A stretch of 64,000 nucleotides of DNA from Lentinus brumalis (lineage: Eukaryota > Basidiomycota > Agaricomycetes > Polyporales > Polyporaceae), in the NCBI GenBank assembly GCA_001792895.1, contig MARA01000010.1, positions 1 through 64,000 on the forward strand. The letters run 5' to 3'. Below are positions 43,689 to 55,437 of this stretch, piece by piece. Under the pieces are notes generated by a model, which saw nothing but the letters and a program-made list of their open reading frames with translations, did no database searches and had not been told where the DNA came from. Position numbers and translations under genes: made by a program. Position 1 is the first letter of the stretch. The number at the start of each line of letters is the position of its first letter.

Positions 43689-46211
43689 ATGAAGCGCGAA
43701 CTGTCGCCTGCGCCTTTGCCTCCCTCGAAGCGTGCTCATACGTCTTCGGAGCCTTCTCTCGATGTCCACAAACCCCAGCTAGCATTTGACACCCTACTCT
43801 TCGACGAGATCATCCTCCTCATCCTCTCCCACCTCTCATGGACCGATCTCTGCGCCATGCAGGCTACCAATCGGAATTTTTTCCGACTATCGCTCGACAA
43901 CCAGGTATATACTTGACTCATCACCAGAAGACACGAAGCCTCGATATTGAACATCTTCACCGCATAGCTATGGAAGTCGCTCTACATCAGCGAGTACGGC
44001 AGGACTCGGCTGAGGGGCGGGAGGGGCTTCATTGGTCGGGGAGATGGTCGGGAGGTGAAGCCTCTACCTGGGAGGGCGAAAGTTGAAGACATGAAGGACT
44101 GGAAGTGGATGTTCCGCATCAGCTCGAACTGGCGGACAGGTGAGTGACTCTACACTTGAGAACGTCTGAACGGCTGGGGCATCTACGGTGGACTATCGTC
44201 TGGACTATGATCTACGAATGATCGCACGCACCCACTGCGCTGTCCCACTTATCTCGCGCGTTGAATGCTCTCTCGATATTGACGTGCGGACTTCTGCTGC
44301 ACCACTACGACGTGATCTCGCTGTCTTGTTGAACTGTACATCTGGATGGCATGCCTTGGACGGCCTACCTATCTCGTTGTCCCCTGTCCACCACTGGAAG
44401 CTTCAGGATGCTTCCGTGGAGAACTCGAGCAGAGATTCTGCCTATCCGGTCCAAGAGCTCCCGGATTGCATAGGTCACGGCCGCCCACCTGATGTCACTG
44501 CACGAACTCAATGCCCCCTGCTGCCCCTACGTGACCACATCGGTCGCGGTTGGGACTGAGGTATAGTCAATCCGACCAGCGTACAACAAGTTCATAGCTC
44601 GATGATCACGGAGTGCGTGGTGAGGAAGCGATTGAGCGGTATTGGGTCGGCAGATAGTGGTTGAAATTGCACAGCGTCGTCCTCTGTGAGTCGAGGCCGG
44701 TGACGAGGCCCGGCAAAAGCGTCTTGTTGGCCGTCGGCAGTGGCTTCTGGTGAGCAAAAGCACGGGCCAGACTGGCCCTCGCTTGGCTCTCCTGCGTGAG
44801 CTCTCCTTTCTTACTTCTCTTCCTTATCGTTCGAGCGTTGCACACAATTGGTACTCATACGCGTTGATTATCAGGTCGCTGCTCCATAGAGCACTTCGAC
44901 ATGGGCAACCCTCTCGGATCACGCTCGGAAGCTGCTCAGCTGGACGAGACCCACCTGCTGCTTGCCGGAAATGTCACTATTGCAGCTTCGTCAAGGCCAA
45001 GTAGTACCCCCACGGTTGTCATATCGTCACCTGCCCACGCGCCACATATTCTTCGGTGCCCATCGAGCCGTGGCAACGCTGCATATGTCACCGCTCTGGC
45101 ACTCGACCAGTCTCCACCGACTTCGGGGCACCACGGACGGCTCGTGAGCTTCCTATCCACGGGCGAGTTCGTGCTATACTCGATCGACCACCACACTCCG
45201 TCGTCTTCCTCGCGGCTGTTCACATACGTGCCGTCCGGGCGGAGCTCACGATACACACCCATCGTGCAAGCCGTCTACCACCACCCTCTGCTCGTCACGC
45301 TCTCGCAGTCCTTTCACCTGTCGATCTACGACATCTCCGAGAACACCGTCCGCCACACGGAGACTCTCACCTCCTTCACGTCCTATCCTCCCAGCTCGCT
45401 CGTCCTCTCCACACCCTCGCCGACGACGTACAAGCTCGTGCTCGCGTACGCCATCCCCGTGTACCCCTCGCACTGGTCCGTCGGCGCAACAGAGCTCATC
45501 GTGTCGAACACGGAGTCGGAGCGCATGGTCGTCTCGAGCACCCGCACGACACGCGCCGTGGACGTCCCCCAAGGCTGGCTCGACGAGAACAAGCTGCGCG
45601 CGATCCGCGAGCAGTGGAGCCGCAAGGTCGTGCGCGTCGCGGACACGCAGACGGACGGGAAGTGGGTCGTGCTCGCCCCGGGGCACGACATCCCCTCCAC
45701 AGCACTGTCAAACGAACAGCGACGGTCTGGCAGCTCTTCGCCACCGTCGTCGTCGTCGTCGTCGTCATCAAGCACCCTCCCGTCACCGTCACCGTCGTCG
45801 TCGCCATCCCCATACATGTCGTCGAGCATGTACAGCGCGTCGGGCCTGCAGCTGTACCGCCTCCACCTGCCCTCGTCGTCGTCGAGCTCAGCGTCGCCCA
45901 AGCTCTCTTTCGTGCGCACTCTCCACGGGCAGATCGGGCCGGTCTCGGCGCTCGCGCTCGCGGACGGGCGGTGTGTCAGTCTCGGGGTGAACGGCAGCAT
46001 ATGGGTGTGGGACCTCGAGGCCGGGACGGGGACGGAGGTCAGCAGCGGGATGGACGAGCCCTCCGAGGACGATGAGGAGGCGCAGGAGGAGGCGTGGGAG
46101 ATGGTGAAGCTGCGTATTGCGAGGGGGGCGCGCGGGTCGGTCGTGTTCGATGACAGGCGGATTGTCAGTGCGAGTGGGCGGGGTGTGGAGGTGAGGCGGT
46201 TCGACGTCTAG
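43689..46211 (+). CDS. F-box protein with C-terminal WD40/beta-propeller-like region, about 574 aa
   Basis: Exons are 43689-43904, 43968-44139 and 44875-46211. The last junction joins NWRT-G to RCSIEHFD in frame across a 735-nt intron. After a short Ser/Pro-rich lead (PPSKRAHTSS) comes an F-box, FDEIILLILSHLSWTDLCAM, then NRNFFRLSLDNQLWKSLYI. The large last exon contains propeller-like blades (LVSFLSTGEFVLYSID, LVTLSQSFHLSIYDIS, LHGQIGPVSALALADGRCV, NGSIWVWDLEAGTG, RIVSASGRGVEVRRFDV) interrupted by a poly-Ser/Pro insert encoded by (TCG)n near 45750. WD40 F-box proteins are substrate receptors of SCF ubiquitin ligases; the substrate is unknown. The long intron is an outlier for this genome and probably holds an inserted sequence. 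Confidence 0.85.
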
Positions 46212-46690
46212 TGCTCGGGAGGAGGATGGGGGTTGGGTAGTATCATTATACTCATGCTTGGTTCGTGTATCTGTATTGTATGTCCTGTGCTGTGGTTCAT
46301 CGAGTTTGATCGCTTCGTGTCTTCGCAGTTAGCTCAAGCAAGTCCCAGGCCGCCTCCGGAGAGGCACGCACGACGCCATGCTGCGCGCCCCGGGCCCTCG
46401 GGCGTGCCGGCGCTCCTCACTTTGCTCGCAACCGCCGAGAATTACGTTAAGTACCGGGAGAGCGGATCGGAGATAGTCAAGAATCGTCACTCGGAGACGG
46501 GACTCGCTAGACCTCTCCTTCGCTCTCTACCACCGCTCGGCGCATGGGCAGCCGCATTCTGTCATGGCTCTCTACCCGGAGAAGAAAAGCTAAAGCCCTG
46601 CGGCAGGGCAACCAAAGTCCAGTATGTGCAAGATTGTGATGTCTTCGGAATGAGATCTGACCGCTACCGGGTGCCAGTGCGACCAACGAT
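46212..46690. other. Intergenic region
   Basis: Non-coding spacer between two plus-strand F-box genes. No feature recognised. Confidence 0.5.
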
Positions 46691-48031
46691 ATGACGTACA
46701 AGCAGCGGCGGACAACAGTCCTTCCTTCGAGCTCCGACTACCACTCGAGATCTGGCTCCTCATCGTCGACTTATTGGCCAGCGACGAGATCGGTCGGCGC
46801 TCCCTCGTACCCCTCGTGCAGGTCTGCAAAGACTTTCGTTACGTGGCAGAGGAGGCGTTGTACCGCCGTGTCTCCGTCGGACCCCACATACTCCAGCTCC
46901 GCTCTTTCCTGCACGCCGTCTGCGAGAGCGAGCGCCGGGCGGCGGCAGTGCGGGCGCTGCAGATCCGCGTCCCCTCAGTGGTATTCAGCTCCGTGCGGCC
47001 GACGGTGCTGCAGAAGCTCTCTGGGCACTCCTCGACGTACACTGCCGCCGCCTCGCTGGCGCACTACTCGGTGGACGCACGGCAGACGGGGGACATCGCA
47101 GGGGTGCTCGAGCAGGCTTTTGGACGGCTGGTTAACTTGACGGAATTGGACTTCATCGACTACAACGACCTCCAGGCGTTCCCGATCTTGTTCACCAGTG
47201 CCGCTTTCAAGCTGACGGAACTCAAGACGACGTGGAACGCACTCTCGAAGGCGACGGCGTGCGTCCAAGCCCGCACGTATTTCGATCCCGAAGACCGCCC
47301 CCGGTCCCGCGCTCCGGGTCCCCTAGCTTCCCTCCAGAAGCTGACGGTGGACGTGCATAACGGCTGTCTGCATCTCCCGGTGTCAGATCTCCAACTGCAC
47401 TCGGTCACCCACCTTTTCCTCGAGCACGCCCTCTTTGTGGCGATCCCGGACTTGCGCCTAACCTTGGCTGCCCTGCCCGACCTCCTCTCGTTGCGCGTCG
47501 TCTGGACCGCGTTCCAAGGATATGGCTACACTGCGTCTACGCTCTGGCCCACACACCTCCTTGGGGACGAACCCGTCCGTCGCCTCCGACGGCTCGAATT
47601 GTCCGAATGGCGAACCCAGCATCCCTACGTGCGTTCAATCACTCGCGTCTCGACTCTCGTAACGCCTTTGACATCTATACGATTCTGACAAAGTCTCGCA
47701 GCGCCCCCTGCCCACAGACCTCAACGCCGACGTCGACGCGCATCTCTTGCGCCTCAGAGGCCTGTGTCCGAGCATCACGTCGCTCGTATGGTGGCCCTCG
47801 GAGTACCACCGCGAGCTCGCAGCGACGGGCGCGGAACGCCCGACGCCGTTCAGCGAGGCGCTGTGGCGATATACTGAGAGGATCTTCGCGGCGTGGCCGA
47901 CGCTGGAGCGCTTCGAGCGGCTGAAGCTGGAGAGACAGGAGCCGGTGTTTACGGCGTTTGTGAGGAGTCCGGACGGGAGTGTTGCTGACCACCCGTCTGT
48001 GTACTGTCCGGAGTTGTGGAGAGAGGTGTAG
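46691..48031 (+). CDS. F-box/LRR-like protein, 5' end uncertain
   Basis: The main exon is open to 47628 and the last exon is 47702-48031, joined in frame across a 73-nt intron. The F-box reads RLPLEIWLLIVDLLASDEIG, then LVQVCKDFRYVAEEALYRRV. Leu-rich segments follow (LVNLTELDFIDYNDLQ, LRRLRRLELSEWRT), and the last exon has CPSITSLVWWPSEYH and WPTLERFERLKLERQ, the same architecture as the neighbours. The only nearby ATG, at 46691, is one base out of frame with the F-box. Either a base is missing near 46704-46708 or an upstream exon supplies the start. About 440 aa if started there. Confidence 0.7.
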
Positions 48032-48369
48032 AAGTACATATCACTTCGGAACGTCCAGGAGGTGCACCTGAGACCTCGTGCATTATCACGCCTCGACTTA
48101 CCTTATCCGCCGGCACTCGGGGGAATGGCTATGGTCAAACGATTTGTTGAAGACGCCGCCACCGCTCCCGCCATTCGCAGTGATGATAACTGTTCGTGCA
48201 GTATAACAACGTATTCACAGCACTTCCAGCTTCCATGACCTCATCTATTCTTACACAAATGGGCTCGTCTTAGCGGGGCACTCCAGTCGGCTCAGGTTGC
48301 GTGCTGTTGTATACTTCTGTAGCGGGCAGATAAGCGTCAACAGTGACCTCAAAATACAAAGGCGAGGAC
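48032..48369. other. Intergenic region between convergent genes
   Basis: About 340 bp. Nothing recognised. Confidence 0.5.
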
Positions 48370-49911
48370 CTATTTACCAATCGCCCTCTGAAAGAGGTCG
48401 GGTGTAATCTCCCCATAGAGGTCTCCACGGAGACCATCTTCTGCGAAATCGGACAAAAGAGGTTGCACTTCGCCTTCGAGATGCTTCCGGAAGATGTCCT
48501 CGAGGTCTGCACTCATTGGAGGGCTGTGCCACGGCAGGACGAGCGATCGCTGTAAGCGATGTAAGTGAAGATTCATGCTGTAGCGTTCATTGAAAGCTTC
48601 GAGGAAGAGACGACACGCCTGGCAGGATGGTGCAGATACTCCAATGTATGCCTTGGCCCGCGAGCGGTCTCCCCGTTGGGCGAGGTGACATATCAGCGCC
48701 GCCTCGCAGTGAGAGCGGACGGGACCATCGTCACGTTTATGACTTTCAAGGACAGAGCGCGGGAGAAGGGAATCCCTGTCATGGCGTTTCCGGAGCCTCT
48801 TCAACATCTCGTCGTGCGCTCGTTGAGAGAACTCGTGCTGCGGAAGGCTGATGCAAGCCAACGTGTTGAGGAACACCCGAAGAATCTCATCGGTGAGCTC
48901 CGCTTCGAACCTGCGCGCTGGCTGCGCCGTCACCACCTTCACATTCCAAGCAGGCAGGGCTTGGTTCTTTGTGATTCTCCTGTAGTCTAATACGAGTCGC
49001 ACGAGGTGGCTCACGGCGTTGGCCAGTGATAAAATATCGTCGCGAAGAAAAGCGTACGACCCGGGAACTGAGCCGCCTGCATGTCAGCTGCGGCGCACTG
49101 GCCCTCGAGACGATTGGTGACACTCACCCGCCTGCTCTATGAGCTCTTGGACCTTCTTATCCTTCAGAAGGCCATCGATCTCCATAGCCTCATAGAAGTA
49201 CACCTCGTGGTCGCTCAATGTGACGAGTCGGCTGAGACAGCCGTGGATCTGACGGATTGCGGATGTCCCAGTAATGGCTCCCATATGTTGCTCGTCTCTC
49301 GGTTTGCTTTTGCCTTCATTATCTCCCTCCTCTATCTGGCTGTCGCCTACGCTGTCACTCGCTCGGCCTAATAGGAACGAATCCAAACTGGCGATAGTCT
49401 GGTTTAATAGCCCATCAAGAGCTACATTGCGCGCCACCTTTGTTCGAGCAAAAGCCCACACATGCTCCATCAACATGCTCCAGGTGGCGTAGTAAATGTT
49501 GAACGTCGGATCCATGTCATCCTCGTCAGACGATGGACGGCGTAACAACTCAAAAGGCCGGATGCGGTCCAAAAGAACCGCGATGTCCCGTTCCAGAGTT
49601 TCAACACTTCCGTTCTCGCAACGGCAAGAGACGAGGATGTCAGCGGAGCCCGCCAGGGCCTCGGGTTCCGGGTTCAGTACTGAGACGGCGGCAGTGTCGC
49701 AAAGGGGATGGAAGGTCGCTACGGTCGCAATGGCGTTCATGAATGTTAACCATCTCTGCTCTGATTTCGAGCCGGCGTTGATCGACTTCGTGATAACACG
49801 GGATCGTTCTTCCGCAGGGAGGAGTGCATGCAGAATCAACAAGAGGTCGTCGACAGAATACGAAGGGGAATCCCTGAGATTGACAAGCGTCTCAAACTTC
49901 GAAGACGACAT
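48370..49911 (-). CDS. OTT_1508-like zinc deaminase-family protein, about 496 aa
   Basis: Exons are 49911-49128 and 49076-48370, joined in phase 1 across a 51-nt intron. The C-terminal half carries the deaminase-type zinc signature as seen in fungal OTT_1508-like proteins. It reads SHCEAALICHL (His-x-Glu, the zinc ligand and the proton-shuttling Glu), then about 20 residues on YIGVSAPSCQACRLFLEAFN (Cys-x2-Cys, the other two ligands). The N-terminal half is helical with no recognised domain. Members are expanded in mushroom genomes; a nucleic-acid or nucleotide deaminase activity is assumed from the fold, not shown. No signal peptide, so cytosolic or nuclear. All four metal or catalytic residues are present, so the copy looks intact. 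Confidence 0.8.
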
Positions 49912-50335
49912 GTTGATGCTGAGGGCTGGCTGAGAGGTCGAAGTGCGTGGCAGGTTGCAGCTGGGAAAATCTTGAATGTTGGGTCGACAACGTGACGCTC
50001 TTCTTGTGAGCGTTCCACTGTCATAAATCTGCAGGGATGCGCCTTCAAGTCATCACTTCAGCCACTCCACTGTGTTCGAGCTGTTATATCTGCTCAACAA
50101 CTTAGGAACCAATTGGCAGGCATCGCCTACGCCGAAGACAGAGAATCAATTACACGTAAGTACTGCCACGACACTCTCTACGCAGAGCGAGACGGGAATA
50201 TGTACTGAATTACAAGGGGATTGGTCATCGGGCAGTCCCCTTATGCTACAATGACCTTGCGCGCCCAGACTCCCCATCGTGAAGAGTTGCTCCTGTGGCG
50301 ACGACGCTCGTGGGGGACTGTTGGCCATACAACCC

Positions 50336-50769
50336 TCAGCTGGAGCCAGTTCCTGCGATACGAACGCGTGGAATGTAGGAGTGAGCAATGAGAAGGAGGG
50401 AAAGTATGCCACTGAGGGGCTCACCAAATAAGTCGCCCGGCGGAACAGCAGGGTCCACCTCCTCGCTCTCGATGTCCTTTTGCGACTCCACTCCTACAAC
50501 TTCCCCTCTCTCGTCTTCTCCCTTGTGCGCCATCTCTTCCGCATCCACAGTAAAGCATTGTTTGAGAGGGGAAGATTTGGAGGGCGTGTACATCTTCCGA
50601 GGAGTCTGAGTACGAGTGCTTTCGTCGCCGGGGATCTGCATGGCACGTCACGGTTGCGTTGAATGATTTGGTGAGTATGTAAGTACGCACGAACGGGGCG
50701 ACTTATAGCGTATGCGTACCGTATTGTGCTCAGGCCTTCGAGACCGTCGTCGACAATCATGGCGCCCAT
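50336..50769 (-). CDS. Small acidic hypothetical protein, about 86 aa, three exons
   Basis: Predicted exons are 50769-50720 (MGAMIVDDGLEGLSTI), 50618-50425 and 50352-50336. The introns keep frame, but the acceptor of the first (GAAAG) is not ideal. The middle exon, KMYTPSKSSPLKQCFTVDA then Glu/Asp-rich residues to VPPGDLF, has protein-like composition. No domain, signal peptide or membrane segment. The model is tentative. Confidence 0.35.
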
Positions 50770-51483
50770 GTTGCTGCGCAAGTGACGGGTTGCTCGACTT
50801 CGGCGAGGAATGGGGACAACGTGTATACAGTATGAGCTTTTGTTCACGTTGGGGAATGGAGATTGAGCGGCATGCGAGGGGCAAGTCGCAACAGAGCGCT
50901 GCGCGCTCATGGTGCCGCACCTAAACCGATACGAACAACTTCCCTACTCGGAGCTCGAGAAATGCGGGGATGTTAGCTGGTGGCGTAGATACAATCCAAG
51001 AGCCATCCTTTTGTACTGGATGTGGGAGAAACGATACGAGGTTCGCAGATCCATGTGTTCAAGTCTTGGTAAACGCGACGCACGAGACCAGCTGTATGTA
51101 AGTAGCATCCGCGTATCCTGGACTCAGCAGTCAGTGTACGATCGAGGTTAGGCAGAACGACCCGCCATAATGGCGAGAGGTTAGGGACGGGATCATCAAT
51201 AGCACTGTATCGCCTTCGCCCATGTGCTGGACACTTCATCGATATCGACTATACGCATACATGGTCGTGTAGTTCAAGTGAGGCGGCACCGTCATGCACG
51301 GAAAGCATGGCCGCTAAACTTCAATTGGCAGCCGCCACCAAGGCAGTGCTTCCCGGCCATGCAGCTGGATGATCATCATACTTCTGTGGAACCGTGCTCC
51401 TCTCGCATCACGACCTCCTCAGTCTGTATATAAGGACTCACAACGAGTTCCCGCAGAGCGATCGTGGGCCACTTGCTTCGACC
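50770..51483. other. Intergenic region between divergent genes
   Basis: Promoter side of both neighbours. A TATATAAGG at about 51426 lies 50-60 bp before the ATG of the CFEM-type gene and is its likely TATA box. Confidence 0.55.
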
Positions 51484-52276
51484 ATGATACTCAACGCCGT
51501 AGCAGTACTCATCGCCCTTGCCGCCGCTATGACTCGAGTGGATGCCCAGGGTGCCTGCGCGCAGACTTGCGTGAGGCAGGGAACAGCAGGAGCTCCGTGC
51601 GACGATATGTGGGTACTGGCAACTCGTGGAGGAGCAATGTTCTGACGTATGTACTCACCGCAGAACGGACCCCAACTGCATCTGCGGAGAGGGCAGTGTG
51701 ATCGCGGCCTGCGTACAAAACAAATGCACCTCGCCCGAGCAAAAGGCATTCAGTTCGATCTATGCTTCGGTTTGCAGCCTCTCCAGTACGTGGATTTTCC
51801 GCTCTTCGTACCGCGCAGCGTGTTTGAGGGCAGACATGTAAACTGTGTTACTTACCGATACCCTCGCAGCGACTGTGGGAGGCAGCACCTCGGGCGCTAG
51901 GTCGACCACGGTACCGCCGTTGTCAATCCCGATATCGATCCCGTCACACACGCTCCCAACGGTGTCCCTCTCGTTCTCACCTCCCCTGTCGTCGGTCACC
52001 ATCGTTCCCACCGGCAGCACGTCATCCGGACTGTCGCAATCGAGCCCCGGGTCCTCCTCGGCCGTGAGCAGCTTCTCTTCTGCGTCGAGCTCGGTCACCT
52101 CAGGATCCGGGAGTTCCTCCGCAACAAGCAGCACTACGTCTGAATCGGGTGTTGCATCACAGACGTCGAACGCGGCCGGTGCAGAAAAGACGAGGATTAG
52201 CAGCGAGCTAGGAGGCGTGACAGGTCTTGGTCTGATATTGATTGGGCTCGCTATTGGAGGTGGCCTCGTGATGTAA
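51484..52276 (+). CDS. CFEM-type secreted, probably GPI-anchored surface protein, about 217 aa
   Basis: Exons are 51484-51608, 51664-51785 and 51870-52276, with introns in phases 2 and 1 that keep frame. An N-terminal signal peptide (MILNAVAVLIALAAAMTRVDA) is followed by a short Cys-rich module: CAQTC, CDD, NCICGEG, AACVQNKC and SVCSL. That gives eight Cys in the order expected of CFEM domains. The last exon is a long Ser/Thr-rich, presumably O-glycosylated stalk. It ends in a hydrophobic tail (GLGLILIGLAIGGGLVM) without basic residues after it, the usual GPI-attachment signal. CFEM proteins act at the fungal surface in haem or iron capture, adhesion or host interaction; which applies here is unknown. 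A TATA box precedes the gene by 50-60 bp. Confidence 0.85.
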
Positions 52277-52773
52277 GAAAATACGGGTGGAGAAGGAGGA
52301 GGAAGAGGAGGAGGAGGAATGGTTCAAGTTCAGGACTCGACAGGCGCTCAGTAGCCTGAGCGCACTCGGGCTCCGGTCCGAGTCCAAACCAATACAACTC
52401 AATCTAACTATCGTTCAGGCCGAAAGGCTTCCCTATCGTAGCATGAGGACTCGCGATACTTGCTGGGTCGTACATGATGAGAGGAGAGCATGATTTTCCG
52501 TCAAGTAATATCCTGTCGACAGGTGTAGAGGTGGATACCGGAAATGTGACGACGTCCGACGTTAACCTATGTGCAGACTCCGGACAGAAAACAGTATAAC
52601 GTTCATGCAGAGCAATACAGTGGAGATCATGCATGAGTACCCACAAAATCAATCCGTGGACTGGAAGGAGGTGTACTCCAAACTCTATAAGCGCACAGCT
52701 CTCAAATGGCAAGCCGGGACTCCATCATTTCGAACGTACGGAGTACTTAGGCGTAGAAACCAGAAATCATCGT
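52277..52773. other. Intergenic region between convergent genes
   Basis: Includes a purine-rich GGA-type simple repeat (52286-52320). No gene. Confidence 0.5.
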
Positions 52774-54469
52774 CTAGTCCTCGTTGCTTCTGCTTCCGCC
52801 GCTGTAACCGCCCAAGATGCCATAGTACGTCGACCGTGAGCTCTGTGTGATGCTGAATTCGACAGATGCATAATCGCAGGAGAGGCTGATATCGCGCTTC
52901 CTGGGCCTCGAGGATGGCGAAGTCGCCCTCGCCCTCGTCGACCAGACAGACAGGGATTCGGGGAATTCGGCGAGTGCGGATACGATGTCCGGGACGGAAT
53001 TCGCGCTGGACGAGCTGGACGAGTAACTGAGCCGTGGGAGCAGCCGCCTACGAGTGTGCTCGGTGTCGTCGATGTCGTCCGTCTCCGAGGAATCGCTTTG
53101 AATGACGAATACCGGCCGAGGCTCGTCCATCTCCAAGCCAAGGCCAGCGTTCGGAGTGGCACACGCAAAGACGCTGCTGACCCTGCTCCGTGCGGGCGAA
53201 GACGCCGACTTCTTCGAATGAGGAGGCGATTCAAGGACGAAGACGTTGCCAGAGAAGCTGGATAGATTGAAGATGTCGTCGAACTCCATCTCCTCAGCGG
53301 GAGCAGTTGTTGAAGGCATGGGGACCTTGAGGAAGTGCAGTGGAGAGACGTCGGGGAACTTGGATGACTCGGAGACAGGTGTGGATGGCATCGGGCTGTC
53401 GGGCTCGGAGATGGTCGACGCTGGGCTGAAGTTCGGATCGACCTCGACGGCCGGAGAAGGAGGTGCTGGAGCGTGGTGAAAGACGGTAGTGGGAACGTGC
53501 GGAGACAGATGAGAAGGGGTGCACTCGTCCTCTTCGGCGTAGGAGAAAGCCGGGGAGCCATCACAGGGGTGGATGACGATTCCGGGGACCGTTGTGATAG
53601 GTTCGAAGGCGAACAGCGCCGTCCACCAACGCCTTGAATGCTTGACCGCGTGGTCGGGCTCAGCAGCGGTCGCCGACCTGACACTAGCCTCGGATTTCTT
53701 TTTGGCAAGCTCCACGTCGGGGATTGTAAACGTCTCACGCTAAACAGAGCGACTGTGTCAGTTCCCGCAAGCAGATCGAATGAACGCCGACCAACCTTGA
53801 CTTCGTCCCGCTTCCAGAATGCCAACGCCTCGAACGTCCGAATATACAGCGGAGCCTTGGGCCGCAGGCGAGATAGAATTGTGTACACCGGCCAAGGAAG
53901 CTCAGGCTCCGCCGCTGCCTTGTACGGCGAAGATCCGGAGACCCAGCAGGTAAACCGCAACCATAGAGAGGCTGACCGACGTCGCTTCGGGCCGGTGTCA
54001 ACGACTTCGAAGTAGGCGTAGGCGTCCTTGTCGTGCCGACTCTCGATGTCGTGACGGTGTGGTAACTGAGAGCCGCGATGCTGGTTTCGGATAGCCAGGA
54101 ACAGCGGCGCGCCGAAGAGAAACGCTGTGAGCATCAGGAACAGAACCAGTGCGAGGATCGTGGTCGGAGCGAAGACTGTATCAGATTCCACAGTCGCGTT
54201 GAATGCCGTTGCAGCTGCTGCAAGAGTCGCAGATGCCGACATCGTCGTAAGACCAGTCAGCTCAGCAGAGTACTCGAGGGGCAAAGGAGTGGAGATGGAC
54301 GTGGTGTGCGGACAAGGTGCGGCTGGATGGACGCAAATAGTAAGTACGCCCGGTCCCGGAGGCAGAGGCTGACCGCCTCGTAGATCATTACGCACAGACA
54401 CCATGCTTGTCCACTCACTACTGAGAGGATAGTGATCGAGACCAGACAAAGTCTTGACGGTCGCGTCAT
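52774..54469 (-). CDS. Single-pass membrane protein with Ser/Pro-rich cytoplasmic tail, about 533 aa
   Basis: Predicted exons are 54469-54415, 54376-53796 and 53739-52774, joined in frame across introns of 38 and 56 nt. Exon 1 gives a signal peptide (MTRPSRLCLVSITILSVVS). A short lumenal or extracellular part follows, with VLTICVHPAAPCPHTTS and an N-glycosylation site (FNATV). Then comes one membrane segment (TTILALVLFLMLTAFLFGAP) and a long tail rich in Ser, Pro, Thr and acidic residues (VSESSKFPDVSPL, SDSSETDDIDDTEHTRRR). The layout resembles fungal type I surface or sensor-like membrane proteins, but no family is recognised. The first intron is short, so exon 1 is less certain; the frame also stays open upstream. 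A MITE lies about 150 bp before the ATG. Confidence 0.65.
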
Positions 54470-54621
54470 CGGCCTGTAGTACAAAGTCAGCTCTCGCTGG
54501 CATCAGCACGCGATGTGGGAGGACAGACCTGCTCTATCCTGTGCCGTTTGCCTGAGAGTACCAATGAGCCCAATAGACGGTCGATTTGCTCGAACAGTAT
54601 GAGCTGGAGGATGTTCTGGTA

Positions 54622-54887
54622 CTGTACCATTTAAATCTATTCAACCAGTCACGCGTCACAGGGACCCAAAATGGTCGAATTTTGGGCCTCTGTCACAGTC
54701 ACCGGGCGAGTGGTCGGATACCTCGTCCAGGCGCTTACCGCCTTCGGCGGGGGCGCGCTGCCGCGCGCCCTAGTTTGGTCAAAATTCGACCGGATGTCAC
54801 GCTCGTCCGGCCGGTTGGTCGAATGGTCGAACCCAAACCCACCGGTCACAGGTCACACCCCTGGTTGAATAGATTTAAATGGTACAG
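54622..54887. mobile_element. Foldback MITE of 266 bp, TA target duplication
   Basis: The left end CTGTACCATTTAAATCTATT continues through CAACCAG and is matched perfectly over 27 nt by the reverse complement of the right end. Both ends are flanked by TA. Nested inverted repeats (GGTCGAATTTTG / CAAAATTCGACC) lie inside. No coding capacity. The TA duplication points to the Tc1/mariner group. Confidence 0.88.
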
Positions 54888-55437
54888 TACGAACGGTCCA
54901 CGTCGCACGACGGCTGTGATCGTCGTGAAGCGGGCACCACGGTCACGTGATGATAGACACCTGCACTAGGCAGTCGGACGGTGACTGTGCGAAGCACTTC
55001 AAAGCCCAGCAACAAGAAGACGCGTAGTCTACTCACAGCATCTACTTGGAGGCATAAAGTCTCACTGAAAGCCGTGATGCACCGGACATGAACAGTCGAG
55101 CCTGCCACGGCCATCCCATCCGCCGCGCGTCGGAGCTGTGAAGGATGTCGATGACTGCCGGTGGCATTCGCACTTGCTCACGCGTTTGACGCGGTTGGAG
55201 TTGACAAGCGTTGCGTGAGTTCTGGCGTTTTGGAGCATAACTCGGTCAGCATAAGGCGGCTATATGTCACAAACTGCCGGCATCCCGAACAGGATGGATG
55301 CCGTCCGTACGAACATCCATGGCAGCCGGCGACAATGCGAACTCTGACATTCAACCCCACATACTTGCCGAGAGACGCAACAGTATATATACGGCAGCTG
55401 TAGAGCTATAGCAGCATTGAACTGCGATTACACAAAG
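54888..55437. other. Intergenic region between divergent genes
   Basis: Contains a minus-strand frame (54875-55114, 79 codons) with mildly protein-like composition that is cut by the MITE edge. It could be a remnant exon, but no model is supported. A TATATATACGG run at about 55384 precedes the GST gene. Confidence 0.4.

Noticed and set aside
45056..46075. 339-codon frame overlapping the beta-propeller exon
   Set aside because: Arg/Val/His-rich shadow of the F-box/WD40 exon in the +1 frame.
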